Position numbers and translations under genes: made by a program. Source: Scylla paramamosain (lineage: Eukaryota; Arthropoda; Malacostraca; Decapoda; Portunidae). From it: a DNA stretch of 64,000 bases. Where the stretch lies: the NCBI RefSeq assembly GCF_035594125.1, contig NC_087192.1, forward strand, positions 12,611,001 to 12,675,000, in the 5' to 3' direction. Position 1 is the stretch's first letter. Each line of letters begins with the position of its first letter. Below the pieces are notes generated by a model. That model was not told the DNA's origin, did no database searches, and worked only from the letters and a program-made list of their open reading frames with translations. Positions 11,465 through 27,722 of this stretch are shown piece after piece.

Positions 11465-14172
11465 GAAAAAAAAAGTATTATATAAAACAAAGTATTTTGA
11501 GTGTTTTGTGCTTGTAAAGTAGAAAAACACCAAAATGCATGGAAAATAACCTATATCAGATAACGTAAGAATATTACGAGAAACGTGTATAATGCTTTTA
11601 AACTTAGCAAAATGTGAAAACGCCTAAACATCCCTCTATATGGAGAAACAAAACAACATTACAAAAAACGTGCATTTTGAGTGTTTTTCACATTCTTAGG
11701 TACCAAAAATCTAAAAGGAATGGAAAGTCCATATATAAACAAACGAAACGAAATTTCCAGAAATGTGTTTTATGAGTCTTTTAGCCACAAAAACGCTAAA
11801 AAAAAAAAATGGAAATTAACCTATATGAGAATAAAAATGAAGAATTGCAAAAACTTATATTTTGAGTGTATATCACATTGTTCGGTACCAAATCAGCAAA
11901 ATATGGGGAAACAAAACGAAATTTCCAGAAACATCTCTTTTGAGTGTTTATGAGCTTGTTAGGCACCAAAACGTTAAAAAGCATGTAAGGCACCCTATGT
12001 TGCAAAAAAAAAAAAAAAAAAATCTCAGGTGTTTTGAGCTACTTTCAGAGCAAAACCCTAAAACGCATGTAAAACATGTTGGAAGCGAATAAATAATGAA
12101 TAGCACTCTATATAGAGAAACACAATAACTTTACCAAAACCCCAAAATGCATTGAAAGCATCATATATAGGGTAAGAAACCAATATTTTCCCCGAAACAA
12201 GTGTCTTTTGAATATTTATGAACGTGTTTGGAATCAAAACACTAAAAGTTATGGAAAATACCCGATATGGGAAAAGAAAACATTACCAAAAACGTATTTT
12301 TTTAAAATATTTTTTTTATATACAAGCCAAAACGCAAAATCGCTAGCAGAACACCCTTTATGGAAAAACAGAATGACATTACGAAAAAAAAAAAAAAAAC
12401 ATTTTCAATGCTTTTGAACTTAAATAGTAAAATGCCAAAAAGCATGAAAAGTACCCTATATGGGGAAATGAAAAGTCATTAAGAAAAAGGTGTATTATGA
12501 GAGTTTTTGAGCTTTTAAGGTATCAAAAAACACCAAAACGCATGAATAGCACTCTGTATGGAGAAAAAACAACATTAACAAAAACGTGAATTTTGAGTGT
12601 CTTTCATAGTTAGGTATCAAAACACCGAAATGTACGCAAAGCCTCTTAAATAGGGACACGAAACGACATTACCAGAAAAGTGTCTTTTCATTGTTTTCTG
12701 TTTTTGAGCGTGTTAGGCACTAAAAAGCTTAAAAGAATGTAATTCACCCTATATAAGAATATATATAAAAAAAAAAACATTACAAATAACGTATCTTTTA
12801 AGTATTTTTGAATATCTTGATTACCGAAACGGTAAAACGCAAACAAATTACACTTTTATGAAAAAAAAACATAATAACATTACCAAGAAAACAAGTATTT
12901 TAAGCATTTTTGGGCTTGTTACGCAGAAAAACGCCAAAATTTATGGACAGTACTGTCTATGGGAAAACGAAAAGATATTACAAGAAACATGTAATATGAG
13001 TGTTTTTGAGCTTCTTAGGCACACCAAAAACGCTGTAACGCGTTACTAGAAATCTATATGTAGAAACAGAATAACATTACTAAAAACGTGTATTTTGAGG
13101 ATATTTCACATTGTTAGGTACCAAAACGCCAAACTGCATGCAAATCATCCTATACGGGGGAAAGGAAACGATATTTCCAGAAACTTGTCTTTTGAGTGTA
13201 TTTGAGCGTGCTAGGAAGAAAAACACTAAAAAGCCAGGAAAACACCCAGTATGAAAAAAAAAACACTATTAAAAACGTCTTTTTGACATTGACATTTTGA
13301 GTGTTTCCATATTGTTGCGTAGAAAACGCCAAAATGCATGGAAAATGCCATGTATGAGGAAACGAAAAGTCTTTACAAGAAACGCGTGTTTTTTTTAGCT
13401 TTTAAGGTTTCAAAGCGGTAATACACATGAATAGCACTCTAAATGGAGAAATAGAACATTATTAACAAAAACATGTATTTTGAGCATATTTTACATTATT
13501 AAGTGCCAAAACACCAAAATGCATCCAAAGCACCCTATAGAGGGAAAAGAAACGATATTTCCAGATACGTGTGTTTTGAGTGTTTATTAGCGTGTTAGGC
13601 ACTAAAGTAAAGAAAAAAAAAAACACCCTATATGGGATAACAAAATTTTACAACAAAAAAAAAAAAAACGTCTTTTGAATATTTTTTTTTATGGTAAAGC
13701 AAAACAACAACACAAAAAACATCTTCTTTCAGTGTTGATCAGCTACTTATCTACCAAATCGCCAAAGCTCATGGTAAAAGAGTTTAATTTCACCAAAAAC
13801 GTGTGTTTTGAGTGTTTTGAGCTTGTTACGTAGAAAAATAATAAAATGCATGTAAAGTATTCTATATAAGGAAAAGAAAAGACATTACGAGAGACATGTA
13901 TTATAAGAGTTTTTGAGCTACTTAAGTACCATCATGCTAAAACGCACGAATAGCACTCTAAAATTAATGAAGAAACAAAACACTACCAAAATAGTGTATT
14001 TTGAATGTTTTCATTTTATTAGGTATCAAAACGCCAAAATGTATGCAGAGATATCTGTATGGTGAAATGAAATGAAATTATGAGAAATATGTCTTTTGAT
14101 TTTTTTTTTTTTTTTTAGCATATTAGGCACCAAAACGCTAAAAAGCCTGGAAATCACCCGATATGATTGCAG

Positions 14173-14299
<127 letters not shown>

Positions 14300-16089
14300 A
14301 AAAACGCGTCTGTTGAGTATTTTACAACTTTTTGCATACGAAAAAAGGAAAATCCATGGAAAACACCATTTACAAAAGAAACAGAATAACATTACCAAAA
14401 ATAAGTTTTTTTTGGAGTGCTTTTGAGTTTCTTATGTATAAGATCGAGAAAATGCATGCTAAGTACGCTTAATGGGGAGTCGAAAAGACATTACGAGAAA
14501 CGTTTATAATGATTGTTTTTTAAGCTTCTTAGATACCAAAACGCGGAAACGAATTAATACAACTCTATACGGAAAAACAGAACAACATAAAAAAAATATG
14601 TTTCGAGTGTTTTCACATTGTTTAAAACCAAATCGTCAAAATATTTACAAAGATCACTATATGGAGAAACGAATCGACATTACTAGAAACGTGTCTTTTG
14701 AGTGTTTTTAAGCGTATTAAGCACAAAAACGCTAAAAGACATATAAATGACGGTATATGGGGATACACAATATTACAAGAAACGTGTCTTTTGAGAGTTT
14801 TTGAACTTCTTACGTACTAAAACGCTAAAAACGCATGCAAAACCTCATTTATCAAGAAACAGAATATTATTACCAAAAATAAGTATTTTAAGTATCTCGT
14901 TATCGTTATTTAAGTGATCTCGTTATCAGTAAAACCCCAAATGCATTTAAAGTATCCTAAATGGGAAACGAAAAGACATAACCAGAAACGTCTTATGAGC
15001 GTTTTTGAGCTTCTTAGTTACCAAATTGTGAAAAGGCGCTGAAAGCACTGTATATAGAGGAACAGTACAATATTACTATAAAGTGTTGTAGTGTTATAAA
15101 ATTGTGTTGGGTACCAAAACGCCATAATGTGTTCAAATGCCCTTATAAATGTATGGGGAATTGTTTTTCACACTGCTAGACACCAAAACGCTAAAATGAA
15201 TGGAAAGCAACCTATTTGTGGAAAGGAAACGACACGTCTTTGTCTTTTGTTTTTCTGAGAGTGTTACCCATCAAAATGCTAAAAATCACGGAATGCACTC
15301 TATATGGAAAACGAAATATTACCAAAAAACGTCTCTTTTTAGCTTTTTTGAGCTACTTACGTATCAAAACGAGATTTCCAGAAACGTGCCTTATGCTTAT
15401 GAATATGCTAGTCACAAAAACGCTAGAAAAGTATGGAAAGCACCCTATATGGGAAAACCAAACAACATTAACAAAAACGTCTCTTTTTAGCGTTTTTGAA
15501 CTTGTTACGTATCAAAACACTAAAATGCATGAAAAACACCTTTTACGGAGAAATAGAATAACTTTACCAGAAACAAGTTTTTTCAGTGTTTTTGAATTTT
15601 TTTTTTTTTTTACGTAGAAAAAGACAAAATGTTTGCAAAGTATCATATAAGGGGAAACGAAAAGACATTACAAGGAAAGTGTATTGTGAGTTTTTTGAGC
15701 TTTCTAAGTATCAAAACGCTAAAACGCATGAGTAGCACCCTATGTAGAAAAATAGAACAACATTAACAAAAACGTGTATTCTGAGTGATTTTCAAATTGT
15801 TAGGGAGCAATACGCCAAAATGCATCTAAAGCCTTTTATATGTAGAAAGGAAACGAAATTACAAGAAATATGTCTTTTATTTTATTTTTTTTTATTGTTT
15901 GAGACACCAAAACGGTGAAAACCATGAAGATCGCCCTGTAAGGATATAGAAAGCAACATTATGAAAAATAAAATATCCTTTGATTGTTTTAAACTTTTTT
16001 CGCACCAAAACGCTAAAACGCACAGAAAACTCTCTTTATGGTGAAAAAAGTAATAATATTTCCAAAAACAAACATTTTAGTGTTTTTAA

Positions 16090-16320
16090 CTTGTTAAGTA
16101 AGAAGAACTTATGTTCCAACACGATAATACGTATGGAAAACGCCATTTATTGAAAAACACAATGATTCTACGAAAATCGTGTTTTTAACTTATTACGTAA
16201 GAAAACAGGGTTATTAAACTAGTTATGTACCAAAACGATAATACGTATGGAAAACGCCATTTATTGAAAGCATTGATTACGAAAATCGTGTATTTTACGT
16301 GTTTTTAAGCCAAATTGCAT
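16090..16320 (+). repeat. Local duplication of a variant monomer
   Basis: The stretch CGATAATACGTATGGAAAACG...CATTTATTG appears at 16122 and again at 16236, 114 bp apart, each followed by TACGAAAATCGTGT. This breaks the I-V cycle locally. The same duplication sits near 30070-30260, 48850-49040 and 62660-62850, so it predates unit amplification. Confidence 0.75.
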
Positions 16321-18569
16321 GGAAAGTACCTCATTTAGAGAGAAAAAAAAAACAACATTATGAGAAACGTGTATCATGAGTGTTTTTGACCTTATGTAAC
16401 AAAGCGCTGAAAAGTGTAAATTGCAATCTATATGGAGAAACTGAAACTTATTTTAAATGTTTTTTTTTCACATTTTGAAATACCAAAACGCCAAAATGCA
16501 CGTAAAGTACCCTCTAATGAAAAATGAAAAGACAGGAATATATCTTTAGGAATATGTGTTTATGAGATTGTTAGGCACCAAAACGTTAAGATACATAGAA
16601 AGCTCCCAATACGAGAAAACAAATCAGTATTACCAAAAACGTGTCTTATGAGAGCTTTTCAGCTACTTAAAGTACCAAAACTGTAAAACGTATGCAAAAC
16701 GCATTCTTTTTTTTTAAGAAACAGAATAACATTACTAAAATCAAATATTTCCAGTATTTTTTAGCTTATTACGTAGAAAAACGTATGAATGAATGAATGA
16801 ATGAAAAGTACCCTATATCAAGAAATGAAAAAATAAACACTACGAGGAACGTGTATTATGAGTGTTTTGAGCTTATTAGGTACCAAAAAAAAAAAAAGCA
16901 TGAATAGCACTGTATACGGAAAAACAGAACACTATTACTAAAAAGAGTATTTTGAAGGTATTTCACACTATTAGGTGATAAAACGCAAAAGTCCATAAAA
17001 AATTAAAAAAAACATTCAATATGGGGAAAGGAAACAACATTTCCAGAAACGTGTCTTTTGAGTACTGATGTGCGTATTAGTTAACAAAACACTTAAAAGC
17101 AAAAAAAATCACCGTTTATAGGAACACAAGACATTACCAAAATTGTGTCTTTTGACCTATTTCCAAAAAGCTTAAAAAATGCAAAACGCCCTTTATGGAG
17201 AAACACAAGAGCATTACCAGAAACAAGCAATTTGCTTTTTTTTTTTTTTTATCTTTGTCGTGAAAAATGCCAAAATCCAAGGGGAGTAATCTATACGGGG
17301 AAACGAAGGAACATTACGATGAGCGTGTATTATAAGAGTTTTTGAGCTTCTTAGGTATCATAATGCTAAAAGGCATGAATAACACTCTATATGGAGAAAC
17401 AGAATAATATTACCAAAAATGTGTATGTGTTAGGCATGGGTAAAGGAAACGAGATTTCTAAAAATATATCTTTTAAGAGTTTATGAGCGTGTTAGGCACC
17501 AAAACGCTAAAAATTATGGAAGGCACCGTATATGGGAATACAAAATAGCATTACAAAAAACGTGTCTTTTAAGTGTTTTCAGCTACTTACGTACCAAAAC
17601 GCTAAAAAAATATAAAACATGAAAACACTCTTTTATTACCAAAAACAAATATTGTGAGTGTTTATTACGTACATAAACGCCAACATATATGGAAAGTACT
17701 TTATATGAGGAAATGAAAAGACTTTACTAGAAACGAGTGCTATAAGAATTTTTAAGATTCTTAGGTACCACAATGGACAATGGACGTATGAATAGTACTC
17801 TATATGGAGAAAGAGAAAATATTACCAAAAAGTTTATTTTCACATTGTTAGGTACCCAATCGCCAAAATGTACGTAAAATATTTGTATATGAGGAAAGGA
17901 AACGATATTTCCCGAAAAGTGTTTCTGAAGTGTTTATGAGCTGGCTAGGCACAAATTAACAAAGCATGGAAAGCACCCTATATAGAAAGACAAAGCAACA
18001 TTACCAAAAACCTCTTTTTTTCATTTTTTTTTTTGAGCTACATAAGTACCAAAACGCTAAAACGCTTCCAGAAAAGTTCTTCGTGGAAAAACAGTATAAG
18101 TATCCCAAAAACGAGTATTTTTGAATGTTTTTAGCTTGTTATGTAGAATAATGCAAAACTGCACGCAAAGTACTCTGTATGGGAAAACGAAGGGACATTA
18201 CGAAAAAAGTGTTTTACATGAGTTTTTACATTTCTACGTACCATAATACTAAAATGCATGACAAGCACTCTATATGCAGAAACAACAATATTACCAAAAA
18301 GGTTTTTTTTTTTCTTTTTTCACATTATCAGGTACTAAAACGCCAAAATGCGTGAAACATACGACTTTATCAGAAATGTGTCTTTTGAGTGTTTATCAGC
18401 ATGCCATGTTGCCCAAAATGTCTGTGTCAGCTACAGGTTGAGGTTTCCCGTTAAGGAAAATAAATGAATAAAAGGAAAATGAAATAAATAAATATAAACA
18501 AATATAGAAAATAAAGTAATAGAAAGGTAAATGAGTAAATAGATTAAAATAAATAAATAAATAAATAAA

Positions 18570-18868
18570 CGATGCCGGTGCCGATAACGATGCGATTTTC
18601 ACGATAACGAAGCGGATTTCACGATAACGATGCAGTTTTCACGATAACGATGCGATTTTCAATAAGACGCGGGAATCAATTTAAACGAAGCGAGTTTCAC
18701 GATAACGATGCGGTTTTCACGATAACGAAGCAATTTTCACGATAACGACGCAGGAATCACATTAAACGAAGCGAATTTCACGATGACGACGCAGGAATCA
18801 CATTAAACGAAGCGAGTTTTACGATGACGACGCGGGAATCGCATTAAACGAAGCGAGTTTTCACGAAG
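18570..18868 (+). repeat. 20-bp minisatellite, module copy 2
   Basis: Same length (299 bp) and unit order as copy 1; one visible difference is GACGCAGGAATC in place of GACGCGGGAATC near 18747. The array has not changed unit number between copies, unlike the dinucleotide arrays. Confidence 0.9.
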
Positions 18869-18894
18869 TGTGGGGACAGTGGCGCTGCAACCCT

Positions 18895-19208
18895 ACAGCC
18901 CCTCACACTGAACAAGAGGTCATCAGAAAGACAATTTTGACAAACTCACCAGTCACTGCCATGGAAGGCGCACTCTTCTCCCCAAAAGAGGTCCCTCGCA
19001 TGGCAGTGTCTTGGGCATGATGGAGGCCAATTTACTCCTTTGTAGTTAGGTCCTGAACGCTAATTTTGATGAACTACTACACACAATTCACCAGACACTG
19101 TCACGGAAGGAGGAGCCCGTATCTCCCCATCAGGGCCCCAGTGGTGGCAGTATCTGGTGGTTGGTGCGTAGTGTTAACGATGGCCTCTTGTTGGGTGTGA
19201 GGGGCTGG
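18895..19208. mobile_element. 314-bp inverted-repeat element, copy 2
   Basis: Collinear with copy 1. The first base of the left arm is changed (A for C at 18895) and hairpin 1 is intact. The hairpin 2 loop has CCAGTGG where copy 1 has CCAATGG, so the copy 1 base is the private variant. Confidence 0.6.
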
Positions 19209-19380
19209 AAGTGGACGATCATATCTTAATAAGGAGGTAAAGGAGGAGCGGGACTTGCTGCCCGATCCCCGCCCTGGGCCCCGGGTGGAACCAGACAGCC
19301 ACCCTCCCCTCCAGTACGCTCCCCCTGTCCTCCACGGGCCGGAACGAATTTTGGATGGTAAGTTTCCGAATCGAGATTGA
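19201..19380 (+). other. Coding-like stretch with splice donor, copy 2
   Basis: Identical by eye to copy 1 across the 59-codon frame, with the donor GATG/GTAAGT at 19357/19358. Conservation here reflects recent duplication and is not by itself evidence of selection. Confidence 0.4.
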
Positions 19381-19696
19381 ATTTTGCGATGAATATTAAA
19401 TCGTCGTCAGTACATGAGAAGTGGTGTTGCTTGACGCGAGAGAGAAAATCAGTTCATCAGTGAGGCGAGACGAGGTTGTACCTCTGAGTGCCCTGCGTAT
19501 CCCTGTGTCTCTCATAATAGCAATGATTTATTTAGGGCAATGACTTCAGCTTGCCTACAGTGCGCATTTGAGGCGAGTTAGAAATAAATAAATCTTGGAC
19601 AATATTATATGTGATTTTTAGATACAGTCATCGCATAACACTATTGACAACATGTTGGAATTGACAGGAACCAGGACAACCACCTGGCCCAGTATC

Positions 19697-20779
<1,083 letters not shown>

Positions 20780-20954
20780 GCTTGCTGTGGTGTTAATACT
20801 TATTAAGTTAATCAAACGTGAGCCTTCACCGGTCCAGAATGCCAGCGTGAGGGAGAAAAACGAGGGAACAATTACACTAGATGAAGAATTGTATGAGAAA
20901 AGAGGATAATAATTTGGGTGATACAAGTTATGAAGATGATATCAAGGAAAGCTA

Positions 20955-21337
<383 letters not shown>

Positions 21338-21556
21338 TTATTAATCAATTTTTTTTATATGGTTTACTATATTTCTGCTTCCGGTGCTCAGGTGACATTA
21401 GGGAGCCAGGTGTGCATGGAGTGAGTTTTGGAGTGAATGAAAATTAAGGTCCTGATAATTTGAAGTGACATAAATCTAAAATAAGGGATTATTATTATCA
21501 TTATTATTTTTATTTATTTTTTAGTTACTTAGTTTAGTTATTTATATTTTAGTTAT

Positions 21557-22021
21557 TTATATTTTAGTTACTGATCTTAAAATTTTGCTTACGTCCCCCT
21601 TGTTATAACCCTTATACCACTTAATGACGTCTATCAGGTCCCATCTTAACCTACGTCTCTCTAAAGAATGGAAATTTAACAGCTTCAATCTCGCTTCGTA
21701 AGGAATACTCCTCATCCCCTGTATCCTTTTAGATATTCTCCTGTGCACTGATTCTAAAAGACTTATATCCTTCCTGTAATATGGGGACCAGAACTGCACA
21801 GCGTCTGACCAATTCCAAATATCATTTTAACATTACTTCAGAACTTCTACTTTTAATACTCCTAAAAATTAATCCTAATACCCTGTTTGCCCTCTTTCTG
21901 GCCTCTATGCATTGCTTTCCTAAGTATAACTCATAAATCTTTTTCGCACCCTGAACCTACCAGAGCTTTGTTATTTATTGTGTACATACTGTGTGGGTTT
22001 CCTCTAACTACGATAAGATTT
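21557..22021 (-). pseudogene. Non-LTR reverse transcriptase fragment, copy 2
   Basis: The 80-codon open part (21557-21799) encodes the same protein as copy 1. The two base changes in it (within LLESVH) are both synonymous (CTA to CTT, GTA to GTG). Two changes are too few to infer constraint, and the upstream decayed part shows no selection. Confidence 0.85.
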
Positions 22022-23719
22022 ATGACTTTCTTTTTTGTTCCTTAGTTACTAAAACGTACAAAATCCCCAAAATGTATTCAAAATACCCTATATTGCTAAA
22101 GAAAACGCCATTATGAGAATATTGTCTTATGAGTGTTTTTGAACTTCTTACGCACAAAAAACGTTAAAACTCTTTGTGAAGAAACAGAATAACATTACCA
22201 AAAATGTGTATTTTGAGTGTATTTCACATTGTTAGGTCCCATAACCCGAAACTGCATACAAAGCATCCTCTATGGGGAAACGGAACATGATTTCCAGAAA
22301 TGTGTCTTTGAAGTGTTTGTGAGCGTGCTAGGCATAAAAAAGCTAAAAAGCAAGGAAAACACCCTATATGGGAAATGAAAAAAAAAGCATTACCAAAAAG
22401 TGTCTTTTCAGTGTTTCGAGCTACTTACGTAACAAAATGTTAAAATGTATGCAACCCTGTATGGAAAGGAGAATAACTATCAAAAACAATTATTTTGATT
22501 ATTTTTTTTTGAGCTTGCTACGTACAAAAACGCCAAAACGCTGTGAACAACTTTACATGTGAAAAAAAAAACAACAATACGAGAAACGTTTATTATGAGT
22601 GTAAGCTTATTAGGTACGAAAACTCTAAAACTCATAAAAAGAATTCCTTACGGAAAAAAAAGAAAAATACAAAAAACATGCATTTTGAGTGTATTTTACA
22701 TTCTTAGTTTCCCTAACGCAATATGCATGCAAACCACTCTATAAGATGAAAGTAAACGACATTTCCAGTAACGTGTCTTTTGAGTGTTTGTAAGCGTGTT
22801 AGGCACAAAAACCTAAAAAGCATAAAAATGTACGATATATGAAGAGATAGAACAACATTACCAAAAACGTGTATATTGAGTACATTTCACATTGCAAGGT
22901 ACCAAAACGACAAAATGCATGCAAAGCACACTATTTGGGGAAATGACCTATTTAGGTTAAGGAAACGAAATTTCCCCCCAAAAACGTTTTTTTTTTTGTT
23001 TTGTTTTTTGTTTAGTTTCTATGAGCGTGTTAGGAATGAAAACACACAGAAAAAAAGAAATGGAAAACACCCTATATGGGGAAAAAAAGAAAAACTATCA
23101 AAAACAACTCTTTTCAGTGTTTTTGACCTCCTTACGTACCAAAACTCTAAAACACATGCAAAATACACTTCATGGAGAAACAGATTAACATTACCAAAAA
23201 CAAGTATTTTCATCGATTATGAACTTTTTACGCACTATTTCGCCAAAATGCATTGAAAATACGATATATGGGGTAACGAAAGAACATTACGAGAAACATG
23301 TATTATCAGTGTTTTTAAGCTTCTTAGGTACAAAATCGTTAAATCGCATAAATACCACTCATTATGAAGAAATAGACAAACTTTACCAAAAATGTGTTTT
23401 TCAGTATTTTTCACATTCTTAGTTACCAAAACACCAAAGTGCATGCAAAGCCCTTCATAATGGAAAACGAAAGGAAATTTCCAGAAACGTTTCTTTTGAG
23501 TGTTTATAAGCGTTTTATGCATCAAAACGATATATGGGGAAAGGAAACGAGATTTCCAGAAACATGTGTTTTTAGTGTTTACACGCGTGCTAGGCACCAA
23601 AACGCTAAAGAGCATGGAAATCACCCTATATGGAATACAAAACTACATTATAAGAAACTTGTCTTTTGTGTGTGTGTGTGTTTTTTTTTTTTAGCTTCTT
23701 ATGTACCAAAACAATAAAA

Positions 23720-23756
23720 CATGCATGCATGCATGGAATCCATTCATGCATGCATG
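23720..23756. repeat. 37-bp ATGC palindrome with one mismatch, segment 2
   Basis: Counterpart of the segment 1 palindrome. The right arm has CCATTCATG where the perfect form has CCATGCATG, leaving one mismatched pair. Confidence 0.93.
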
Positions 23757-26700
23757 GAAAAAAAAAAGTATTATATAAAACAAAGTATTTTGAGTGTTTT
23801 GTGCTTGTAAAGTAGAAAAACACCAAAATGCATGGAAAATAACCTATATCAGATAACGTAAGAATATTACGAGAAACGTGTATAATGCTTTTAAACTTAG
23901 CAAAATGTGAAAACGCCTAAACATCCCTCTATATGGAGAAACAAAACAACATTACAAAAAACGTGCATTTTGAGTGTTTTTCACATTCTTAGGTACCAAA
24001 AATCTAAAAGGAATGGAAAGTCCATATATAAACAAACGAAACGAAATTTCCAGAAATGTGTTTTATGAGTCTTTTAGCCACAAAAACGCTAAAAAAAAAA
24101 AAATGGAAATTAACCTATATGAGAATAAAAATGAAGAATTGCAAAAACTTATATTTTGAGTGTATATCACATTGTTCGGTACCAAATCAGCAAAATATGG
24201 GGAAACAAAACGAAATTTCCAGAAACATCTCTTTTGAGTGTTTATGAGCTTGTTAGGCACCAAAACGTTAAAAAGCATGTAAGGCACCCTATGTTGCAAA
24301 AAAAAAAAAAAAAATCTCTCAGGTGTTTTGAGCTACTTTCAGAGCAAAACCCTAAAACGCATGTAAAACATCTTGGAAGCGAATAAATAATGAATAGCAC
24401 TCTATATAGAGAAACACAATAACTTTACCAAAACCCCAAAATGCATTGAAATCATCATATATAGGGTAAGAAACCAATATTTTCCCCGAAACAAGTGTCT
24501 TTTGAATATTTATGAGAGTGTTTGGAATCAAAACACTAAAAGTTATGGAAAATACCCGATATGGGAAAAGAAAACATTACCAAAAACGTATTTTTTTAAA
24601 TATTTTTTTTATCTACTAGCTAAAACGCAAAATCGCTAGCAGAACACCCTTTATGGAAAAACAGAATGACATTACGAAAAAAAAAAAAAACATTTTCAAT
24701 GCTTTTGAACTTAAATAGTAAAATGCCAAAAAGCATGAAAAGTACCCTATATGGGGAAATGAAAAGTCATTAAGAAAAAGGTGTATTATGAGAGTTTTTG
24801 AGCTTTTAAGGTATCAAAAAACACCAAAACGCATGAATAGCACTCTGTATGGAGAAAAAACAACATTAACAAAAACGTGAATTTTGAGTGTCTTTCATAG
24901 TTAGGTATCAAAACACCGAAATGTACGCAAAGCCTCTTAAATAGGGACACGAAACGACATTACCAGAAAAGTGTCTTTTCATTGTTTTCTGTTTTTGAGC
25001 GTGTTAGGCACTAAAAAGCTTAAAAGAATGTAATTCACCCTATATAAGAATATATAAAAAAAAAAAAAACATTACAAATAACGTATCTTTTAAGTATTTT
25101 TGAATATCTTGATTACCGAAACGCTAAAACGCAAACAAATTACACTTTTATGGAAAAAAAACATAATAACATTACCAAGAAAACAAGTATTTTAAGCATT
25201 TTTGGGCTTGTTACGCAGAAAAACGCCAAAATTTATGGACAGTACTCTCTATGGGAAAACGAAAAGATATTACAAGAAACATGTAATATGAGTGTTTTTG
25301 AGCTTCTTAGGCACACCAAAAACGCTGTAACGCGTTACTAGAAATCTATATGTAGAAACAGAATAACATTACTAAAAACGTGTATTTTGAGGATATTTCA
25401 CATTGTTAGGTACCAAAACGCCAAACTGCATGCAAATCTTCCTATACGGGGGAAAGGAAACGATATTTCCAGAAACTTGTCTTTTGAGTGTATTTGAGCG
25501 TGCTAGGAAGAAAAACACTAAAAAGCCAGGAAAACACCCAGTATGAAAAAAAAAACACTATTAAAAACGTCTTTTTGACATTGACATTTTGAGTGTTTCC
25601 ATATTGTTGCGTAGAAAACGCCAAAATGCATGGAAAATGCCATGTATGAGGAAACGAAAAGTCTTTACAAGAAACGCGTGTTTTTTTTAGCTTTTAAGGT
25701 TTCAAAGCGGTAATACACATGAATAGCACTCTAAATGGAGAAATAGAACATTATTAACAAAAACATGTATTTTGAGCATATTTTACATTATTAAGTGCCA
25801 AAACACCAAAATGCATCCAAAGCACCCTATAGAGGGAAAAGAAACGATATTTCCAGATACGTGTGTTTTGAGTGTTTATTAGCGTGTTAGGCACTAAAGT
25901 AAAGAAAAAAAAAAAAAAACACCCTATATGGGATAACAAAATTTTACAACAAAAAAAAAAAAACGTCTTTTGAATATTTTTGGCCTACTTACGAACCAAA
26001 GCCCTAAAACACATGTAAAACTTCCTTTAAGGAGAAAATGTGTAACTTTACCCAAAAAAAGTATTTTGAGTGTTTTTTTTTAGTTTCTTACTTAAAGAAA
26101 CACCAAAACGCATGGAAAATACGAAAGAACATTACGAAAATCGTATATAATGAGTGTTTTTGAGCTTCTTGGGTACGAAAATCCTAAAACGCATAGACTT
26201 TACATGGCAAAAAAGAAAAACAATCACCAAAAACGTGTGTTTTGAGTGTATTTTACATTGTTAGATACAAAAACGGCAAAATTCATCCAAAGAACTCTAT
26301 ATTGGAAAAAGGAAACGAGATTTAAAAAAAACCTGTCTTTTCACTGCTTATGAAAACGAAAAAAAAATCTTGGAAAGCGCCATATATTGGTAAAAAAAAA
26401 AAAAAAAAACGTCTCTTTTCAGGGTTCCTGACATGTACTAAACTACTGGAACGCATGGAAAAAATCCCTGTATGGAAAAACAGTATAACTACCATAAACT
26501 TATATCTAGCATGTTTTTGAGCCTGTTACGTATTTTGAACCTGTATTTTGAGAGTTTTGAGGCTCTTAACTAACGAAACACTAAAACGGACGAAAATACA
26601 CAGTTCATGAAGAATGACATTAACTTTACCGAAAACTTTTGAGTGTTTTTTGAGCATGTTACATTAAAAAACGGAAAGATACATGGAAATGAAAGAACAT

Positions 26701-27623
26701 TGCGAGAAACATATATAATATGTGTTTTATAGCTTTTTAGGTATGAAGAGCATTTTATAACATTATTTGGAACCAAAATGTGAAAATGCATGAAAGGCAC
26801 GCTATATCGGGAAAGTAAACGAGATTTCAAGAAATGATTATTTTTTGTTTCTAAGTGTGCTAGGCACCAAAACGATCGAAAGCATAAAAAAAAAGCATCT
26901 CTGTGGGAAAACAAAACATTACCAAAAACTCCTCTTTTCACTGTATTAAATCTAGTTACGTACCAAAACACTAAAACGCATGCAATGGAAAACCAGAACA
27001 ACATTATAGAAATATGTATTTTGAGTGTATTTCACATTGTTAGGTATGAAAATGCCAAAATCCATGGAAAAAAAATAACATTTACAGATTCATGTCTTTT
27101 TTCTGAGTATGATATGCACCAAAGCGCTAAAAAAATTCGGAAAACAAAACATAAAAAAAGTTGTCTTTTTAGTGTTTTTGAGCGTGTTAGACACCCAAAC
27201 GCTTAAAAGAATGGAAATAACCCTATAAAGGTATACAAAAAAACATTACGAAATAAGTACCTTTTGAGTCTCCTTTGAACTTCTTACCTACCATAATGCT
27301 AAAACGCATGCAAAACACCATTTATGGAGAAAAACAATAACCCTAACAAAAAACACGTTTTTTGAGATTTCATTGATTTTCTTAATACAAAAACGCTAAA
27401 AAAAATCCATTCTAAGTACCCTAGGTGGGAAAAAGAGAGGACATTACAAGAGACGTGTATTATGAGCTTCAACGCATTAATAGCATTCTTTAAGGAGAAA
27501 CAGAACAACATTATGAAAAGTTTGTATTTTGAGTTTTTTTTTCACATTCTTAGGAACAAAACACCAAAATAAAGGAAATTACCATCTAAAAAAAAAAGAA
27601 AGACATTCCCAAAAAACACGTCT

Positions 27624-27722
27624 AAAAAAAAATGCTTTATATGCTGTTTAGTGTTTTGATGCCTAAACACTTTAAGTGTTTAGGCATCAAAACAATAAAC
27701 AGCATATAAAGCATTTTTTTTT
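27624..27722. repeat. 99-bp palindrome, segment 2
   Basis: Arms of 49 bp (27624-27672 and 27674-27722) flank a single T at 27673. The arms begin with nine A and end with nine T, and contain GTTTTGATGCCTAAACACTT. One mismatch lies in the arms (ACAATAAAC against GTTTAGTGT). Its core is monomer-derived (TTTTGATGCC resembles inverted satellite), so it is a fold-back of satellite DNA. Confidence 0.95.
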
